From JBDNIO01 sp041688215 (GTDB lineage: Bacteria; Pseudomonadota; Gammaproteobacteria; Nevskiales; Salinisphaeraceae), in assembly GCA_041688215.1 (NCBI GenBank), contig JBDNIO010000079.1, positions 1-28,364 of the forward strand: a DNA stretch of 28,364 bases, in the 5' to 3' direction. Made by a program: the position numbers and the translations under genes. Below, piece after piece: positions 24,753-28,364 of the stretch. Under the pieces are notes generated by a model, which was not told where the DNA came from, did not search any database, and was given only the letters and a program-made list of their open reading frames with translations. Every line of letters begins with the position of its first letter. Position 1 is the stretch's first letter.

Positions 24753-25829
24753 ATGACAGACAAACAAAGCGAAGAATTTACCGGCACCATGGAAGTCCGC
24801 GAAAAGCATCAGTTCGACGCCGGGCGGCTGGAAGACTATATGCAGGCGCACGTGGAGGGCTTCACCGGCCCGCTGGAAGTCGAGCAGTTCAAGGGCGGCC
24901 AATCCAACCCCACTTATAAACTGAAAGCCGGCGGCGAAAACTACGTGCTACGCCGCAAGCCCCCGGGCAAACTGCTGAAATCCGCGCACGCGGTAGACCG
25001 CGAATACAAGGTGATCACCGGGCTTGCTGATACCGACGTGCCGGTGCCCAAAACCTACTGTCTGTGCGAAGACGCAGAGGTAATCGGCACCGATTTCTAC
25101 ATCATGGATTGCGTCGAGGGCCGCGTGCTGTGGGACCCGTCCCTGCCCGATTACGACAACGGCACGCGTGCCGCGATGTATGACGAAATGAACCGTGTAA
25201 TCGCCGCGCTGCATCAGGTCGATTTTGAGCAAGTCGGTTTAGGCGATTTCGGCAAGCACGGCGACTATTTCGCCCGCCAGATCGGCCGTTGGACCAAGCA
25301 ATATCGCGCCTCGGAAACCGAGGACATTAAAGCCATGAACAAACTCATGGAATGGCTGCCGGAAAACATCCCCGAAGGCGACGAGACCACCATCGTGCAC
25401 GGCGACTACCGCCTTGACAACATGATTTTCCACCCCACCGAGCCGCGCATTCTGGCGATTCTGGACTGGGAGTTATCCACCCTGGGCCACCCCATGGCGG
25501 ACTTCGCATACCACTGCATGAGCTGGCACATGCCCACCGTGTTCCGCGGCCTGGCCGGGGTAAACCTGGAATCCCTGGGCATCCCCAGCGAAGAGGAATA
25601 CGCCAATCGCTATTTCAAACGCGTCGGCCGCGAGCCGGTGAGCGACGATTACTGGAACTACTGCATGGCCTACAACATGTTCCGCATCGCCGCGATTCTG
25701 CAGGGCATCATGGGCCGCGTAAAAGACGGCACTGCCGCCAGCAAACAGGCTGAACAAATGGGCCGCATGGCGGGGCCTTTAGGGGAATTAGGCTGGAAGC
25801 AAGTCGAAAAGATACTTGCACGGCAGTAA
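24753..25829 (+). CDS. APH-family phosphotransferase, ACAD10/11 N-domain type
   Basis: A 358-residue aminoglycoside-phosphotransferase-fold kinase. The nucleotide loop is around QFKGGQSNPTYKL and YVLRRKPPGKLL. The catalytic loop is HGDYRLDN (216-223) and the metal site is DWE (238-240), in the exact ACAD10/11 and LvaA-like style (ILDWELSTLGHPMADFAYH). In mammals the equivalent domain of ACAD10/11, and in Pseudomonas putida LvaA, phosphorylates the 4-hydroxyl of 4-hydroxyacyl-CoA, so this protein is predicted to do so. The gene directly precedes the ACAD10/11-type dehydrogenase on the same strand (104 bp apart). Confidence 0.86.
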   Translation: MTDKQSEEFTGTMEVREKHQFDAGRLEDYMQAHVEGFTGPLEVEQFKGGQSNPTYKLKAGGENYVLRRKPPGKLLKSAHAVDREYKVITGLADTDVPVPKTYCLCEDAEVIGTDFYIMDCVEGRVLWDPSLPDYDNGTRAAMYDEMNRVIAALHQVDFEQVGLGDFGKHGDYFARQIGRWTKQYRASETEDIKAMNKLMEWLPENIPEGDETTIVHGDYRLDNMIFHPTEPRILAILDWELSTLGHPMADFAYHCMSWHMPTVFRGLAGVNLESLGIPSEEEYANRYFKRVGREPVSDDYWNYCMAYNMFRIAAILQGIMGRVKDGTAASKQAEQMGRMAGPLGELGWKQVEKILARQ

Positions 25830-25838
25830 AGCATTTTT

Positions 25839-25900
25839 ACCGCAGAGGGCGCAGAGTACGCAGAGGACTTAATATTATTCGTTTCTTCCCTCTGCGGTTA
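25839..25900. repeat. CGCAGAGNN inverted repeat, right arm shortened
   Basis: The left arm 25839-25866 has three 9-bp units (CGCAGAGGG, CGCAGAGTA, CGCAGAGG). Only the cap and first unit of the right arm remain (25889-25898, CCTCTGCGGT). It lies in the gap between the phosphotransferase and acyl-CoA dehydrogenase genes. The loss of two units on one side fits slippage or partial decay of the element seen at 21712. Confidence 0.75.
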
Positions 25901-25933
25901 ATGTCTTCTTTTTAAAAAGTTTCGGAGAACATC

Positions 25934-27154
25934 ATGGATTTCGACCACACACCCAAAGTGCAGGACTTACTCGCGCGGCTCAACGCCTTCATGGACAAAA
26001 ACGTCTACCCGAATCAACAACGCTATATCGACGAAGTAGACGAAGGCGATCGCTGGCAACCCGTGCCGTTGCTGGAAGAACTCAAAAATAAGGCCAAGGA
26101 CGCGAACCTTTGGAATCTGTTTCTACCCGAATCCGATAAAGGCGCTGGTCTGACCAACCTGGAATACGCCCCGCTGTGCGAAGTCATGGGCCGCGTGCTG
26201 TGGGCGCCGGAAGTATTCAACTGCTCCGCGCCGGACACTGGCAATATGGAAGTGCTGGCGCGTTACGGCACCGAAGAGCATCAGGAAAAATGGTTAAAGC
26301 CGTTATTGAACGGTGAAATCCGTTCCGCCTTCGCGATGACCGAACCGGACGTTGCCTCTTCGGATGCGACCAATATTCAGTGCTCCATCAAGAAAGACGG
26401 CGATGAATACGTGATCAACGGCCGCAAATGGTGGACCTCCGGCGCCATGGACACACGCTGCAAGATCATGATTCTGATGGGTAAAACCGACCCGGACAAC
26501 CCCAGCCGTCATCAGCAACAGTCCATGATTCTGGTGCCGATGGATGCACCGGGCATCGATATCATGCGTTTCCTGCCCGTGTTCGGTTACGACGACGCCC
26601 CGCACGGCCACGCGGAAGTTGATTTCAAGGACGTACGCGTACCCGCATCCAATCTGCTACTCGGCGAAGGCCGTGGTTTCGAAATCGCGCAAGGCCGTCT
26701 TGGCCCCGGCCGCATCCATCACTGTATGCGCCTGATCGGGCTGGCCGAAGTCGCACTGGAAAAAATGTGCCACCGCACCAGCGAGCGCGTGGCCTTCGGC
26801 AAACCCGTGGCCGAACAGACCGTAACACTGGAACGCATTGCTGAATCGCGCATCATGATTGAGCAGTGTCGCCTGCTGATCCTGAAAGCCGCCGACAAGA
26901 TGGACAAGGCCGGCAACAAGGTCGCGGCCCAGGAAATAGCGATGATCAAAGTCGCCGCGCCCAACATGGCCTGCCAGATTCTCGACTGGGCCATTCAGGC
27001 CCACGGCGGCGGCGGGGTCACCAGCGACTTCGGCCTGGCCGCCATGTACGCCGGCGCCCGCACCCTGCGTCTGGCCGACGGTCCCGATGAGGTCCACCGT
27101 AACCAGATAGGCAAGATGGAGCTGGGTATGCACGGGCTACGTAAAAAACGATAA
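25934..27154 (+). CDS. Acyl-CoA dehydrogenase, ACAD10/11 type
   Basis: A 406-residue FAD enzyme. The N-terminal helical domain runs through EYAPLCEVMGRVLWAPEVFNC; the FAD/substrate strand segment is FAMTEPDVASSDATNI. The C-terminal helical domain ends QAHGGGGVTSDFGLA and LRLADGPDEVHRNQIGKMEL, where the Asp of DGPDEVH occupies the place of the catalytic base in this subgroup. It starts at ATG 25934, after GGAG. Paired with the upstream kinase, it mirrors the two halves of animal ACAD10/11 and LvaA/LvaC, which convert 4-phosphoacyl-CoA to an enoyl-CoA. A plain dehydrogenation role cannot be excluded. Confidence 0.9.
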   Translation: MDFDHTPKVQDLLARLNAFMDKNVYPNQQRYIDEVDEGDRWQPVPLLEELKNKAKDANLWNLFLPESDKGAGLTNLEYAPLCEVMGRVLWAPEVFNCSAPDTGNMEVLARYGTEEHQEKWLKPLLNGEIRSAFAMTEPDVASSDATNIQCSIKKDGDEYVINGRKWWTSGAMDTRCKIMILMGKTDPDNPSRHQQQSMILVPMDAPGIDIMRFLPVFGYDDAPHGHAEVDFKDVRVPASNLLLGEGRGFEIAQGRLGPGRIHHCMRLIGLAEVALEKMCHRTSERVAFGKPVAEQTVTLERIAESRIMIEQCRLLILKAADKMDKAGNKVAAQEIAMIKVAAPNMACQILDWAIQAHGGGGVTSDFGLAAMYAGARTLRLADGPDEVHRNQIGKMELGMHGLRKKR

Positions 27155-27182
27155 AGCTCGTAGCGATATATTTAAAGTAATA

Positions 27183-27203
27183 ATGGTATAATTTTTATAC
27201 CAT
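27183..27203 (+). promoter_or_regulatory. BrnTA promoter-operator: palindrome over the -10 box
   Basis: ATGGTATAA (27183-27191) and TTATACCAT (27195-27203) are exact reverse complements around TTT. TATAAT at 27187-27192 is a consensus -10 box inside it, and the brnT ATG (27202-27204) overlaps the right arm. A start of transcription about 7 bases after the -10 would fall at 27199-27201, leaving almost no leader; no Shine-Dalgarno sequence is present. BrnA antitoxins repress their own operons, so this is the probable operator. No clear -35 box is seen. Confidence 0.75.
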
Positions 27204-27459
27204 GTTAGAGTTCGATGAAAGCAAGAGTCAATCGAACAAGGCCAAGCACGGCATCGACTTTGTGGATGCTAAGGAATTATGGAACGACCCTGACTTACTG
27301 GAGATACCCGCCAGAACGCATGACGAGCCACGCACCTTGGTTATCGGCACGATAACCGGTAAACACTGGTCGGCCGTAAGTACTGAGCGCCGCGGCAATA
27401 TTCGCATTATCTCTGTCCGCAGGTCGCGCGACGAGGAGGTTATCCTGTATGAAAGCTAA
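27202..27459 (+). CDS. brnT: BrnT-family toxin (RelE-like RNase)
   Basis: An 85-residue protein with the BrnT pattern: MLEFDESKSQSNKAKHGIDF (D-x2-K-x2-N-x2-KHG-x-F), then RTLVIGTITGKHWSAVST and IRIISVRRSRDEE near the C-terminus. BrnT toxins are ribosome-independent RNases with a RelE-like fold, blocked by the BrnA partner. The stop lies 11 bp inside the following brnA start region, the usual toxin-first arrangement of this family. Transcription and translation probably begin almost together, as described for the operator entry. Confidence 0.88.
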   Translation: MLEFDESKSQSNKAKHGIDFVDAKELWNDPDLLEIPARTHDEPRTLVIGTITGKHWSAVSTERRGNIRIISVRRSRDEEVILYES

Positions 27460-27700
27460 AGCATTCGAGCGTAAATTCGACGAGGGCGAAGACATTACCG
27501 GCGCCCTGGATTTGTCGCAAACCAGGCGCCCACAGCAAGCGCAAAGACGCGTGAATGTAGACTTCCCCGGCTGGATGGTCGACCGTCTGGATAAAGAGGC
27601 GAAGCGCCTTGGCGTGACCCGGCAGTCCATTATTAAAGTGTGGCTATCCGAGCGTCTGGCGCAATCCGGCGGTGGTCAAAACCCGCATCATTCAGGCTGA
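27449..27700 (+). CDS. brnA: BrnA-family antitoxin (CopG/RHH)
   Basis: An 83-residue antitoxin. The N-terminal part (KAFERKFDEGEDITGALDLS) is the toxin-wrapping region. The C-terminal ribbon-helix-helix reads QRRVNVDFPGWMVDRLDKEA and RLGVTRQSIIKVWLSERL, as in BrnA proteins that bind their own promoter. It overlaps brnT by 11 bp. Both genes appear intact, unlike the DUF4258/DUF2283 and ParD-like units in the window. Confidence 0.88.
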   Translation: MKAKAFERKFDEGEDITGALDLSQTRRPQQAQRRVNVDFPGWMVDRLDKEAKRLGVTRQSIIKVWLSERLAQSGGGQNPHHSG

Positions 27701-27730
27701 CCTCCCTGTTTTAGGACCTAGCCGTTACTG

Positions 27731-28195
27731 ATGCCCAAGCAACTGCTGCTGATCGCCCACGCGCCTTCGCCCAACACCAAAAAGCTCGCAGAAGCGGTAC
27801 TGCGCGGCGCACGCCACCCGGACATCGACGCGGTGGACATTCGCCACTTGCCACCGCTGGAGGCATGCGCGGATGACGTTTTCGCCGCCGACGGCATAAT
27901 CCTCGGTACGCCGGAAAACCTAGCCTACATGAGTGGCGCGCTGAAGGATTTTTTCGACCGCAGCTATCCCTCTCTTTTAGACAAAACCCAGGGCCTGCCC
28001 TATGCCCTGTACATCCGTGCAGGCAACGACGGCACCGGCACAAAAAAGGCGGTTGAGACCATCGTTACCGGCCTGCGCTGGCGCGCGGTACAGGAACCGC
28101 TGATCTGCCGCGGGGAGTTTCAGGAAGAATTTGTCGACCAATGCGAGGCGTTGGGAATGTACATGGCGGCCGGTCTCGATTCCTCGATTTTTTAG
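27731..28195 (+). CDS. Flavodoxin-fold NAD(P)H-dependent reductase family protein
   Basis: A 154-residue FMN-binding type protein. The first strand and phosphate loop read LLLIAHAPSPNTKKLAEAV, and GTPENLAYMSGALKDFFDR is the isoalloxazine-side loop common to NADPH-dependent FMN reductases and WrbA-like proteins. The ATG at 27731 has no strong Shine-Dalgarno sequence. It follows brnA by 30 bp but is probably transcribed independently. Substrate and electron partner are unknown. Confidence 0.82.
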   Translation: MPKQLLLIAHAPSPNTKKLAEAVLRGARHPDIDAVDIRHLPPLEACADDVFAADGIILGTPENLAYMSGALKDFFDRSYPSLLDKTQGLPYALYIRAGNDGTGTKKAVETIVTGLRWRAVQEPLICRGEFQEEFVDQCEALGMYMAAGLDSSIF

Positions 28196-28364
28196 GTAGT
28201 GCCCATCCATAAACGCTAACCAATTGAACTCAGTACTGTCCCAACGTTTCCCATCCAAAGCCAGATAAATGATTGAATTATAGAATTAATTTCGCATTTA
28301 AGCCTGGTCTCGATTTGAACTGTATGCCCAGCGGTCTAAACGGCTTCGTCTTCCAATCGGAGCT
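28196..28364. other. Window end, no gene recognised
   Basis: The last 169 bp are AT-rich near 28265-28300. A 28-codon minus-strand frame enters from the window edge (28278-28364, reading SSDWKTKPFRPLG at its start) and could be the C-terminus of a gene beyond the window, but I recognise nothing in it. Confidence 0.3.

Noticed and set aside
28300..28340. tRNA-like TTCAAATC string on the minus strand near the window end
   Set aside because: The bases around it do not form a T stem and no acceptor stem or anticodon arm can be drawn.

Overview
The window looks like a chromosomal segment of a Pseudomonadota bacterium, most likely a gammaproteobacterium. This rests on the FabH, YceH, MAPEG and ACAD10/11-type proteins and a moderately high GC content judged by eye. 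No ribosomal RNA, tRNA or CRISPR array was recognised, so lineage is an inference from protein style only.

Layout. (1) 1-875: right end of an IS256-family (Mutator) insertion sequence, then the 3' remainder of a TPR-like gene that it appears to have cut. (2) 891-6332, minus strand, intact: fabH, single-chain pyruvate carboxylase (pyc) and a PaaG-like crotonase. (3) 6424-9984: an SDR with Phe in place of the catalytic Tyr, a nonsense-broken 2-hydroxychromene-2-carboxylate isomerase-like gene, a MAPEG protein, a nonsense-broken alpha/beta hydrolase, and yceH with a C-terminal frameshift from a 7-bp tandem duplication. (4) 10029-17276, minus strand: a type I restriction-modification operon in the order hsdM, HEPN (HI0074/HepT family), MNT-hsdS fusion, a short ParD-like gene, hsdR. 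hsdM, HEPN and the fusion are open; hsdR carries an in-frame TAG and a frameshift. (5) 17398-18587, divergent from hsdM: a GHKL ATPase and a DUF4325 (STAS-like) protein overlapping by 4 bp. (6) 18638-20448, minus strand: a 4-hydroxybutyryl-CoA dehydratase-like pseudogene and a DUF4258/DUF2283 pair whose first gene has a nonsense codon. (7) 20476-27154: an acyl-CoA catabolic cluster (thiolase, MFE2-like SDR, second SDR, zinc-free quinone oxidoreductase, APH-type phosphotransferase, ACAD10/11-type acyl-CoA dehydrogenase). (8) 27183-28195: a BrnT-BrnA toxin-antitoxin operon with an operator palindrome over its -10 box, and a flavodoxin-fold protein.

The most notable observation is the translational fusion of a minimal nucleotidyltransferase (MNT, HI0073/MntA family) to the N-terminus of the type I specificity subunit HsdS, directly downstream of a HEPN gene with an intact R-x4-H-x-Y motif. 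In known HEPN-MNT modules the MNT protein AMPylates and neutralises the HEPN RNase. Here the antitoxin would be part of the DNA-specificity subunit, which could couple toxin control to assembly of the methyltransferase. The broken hsdR beside intact hsdM and MNT-hsdS fits such retention, but this is inference.

Two other patterns stand out. At least nine independent gene-disrupting lesions lie between 7.3 and 20.3 kb, while the flanking metabolic genes are open. Intergenic inverted repeats of unusual design (29-bp arms built from three 9-bp units under an AACC cap) occur in two sequence variants. The phosphotransferase plus ACAD10/11-type dehydrogenase, near a decayed 4-hydroxyacyl-CoA dehydratase, suggests that the right-hand cluster handles 4-hydroxy acids.
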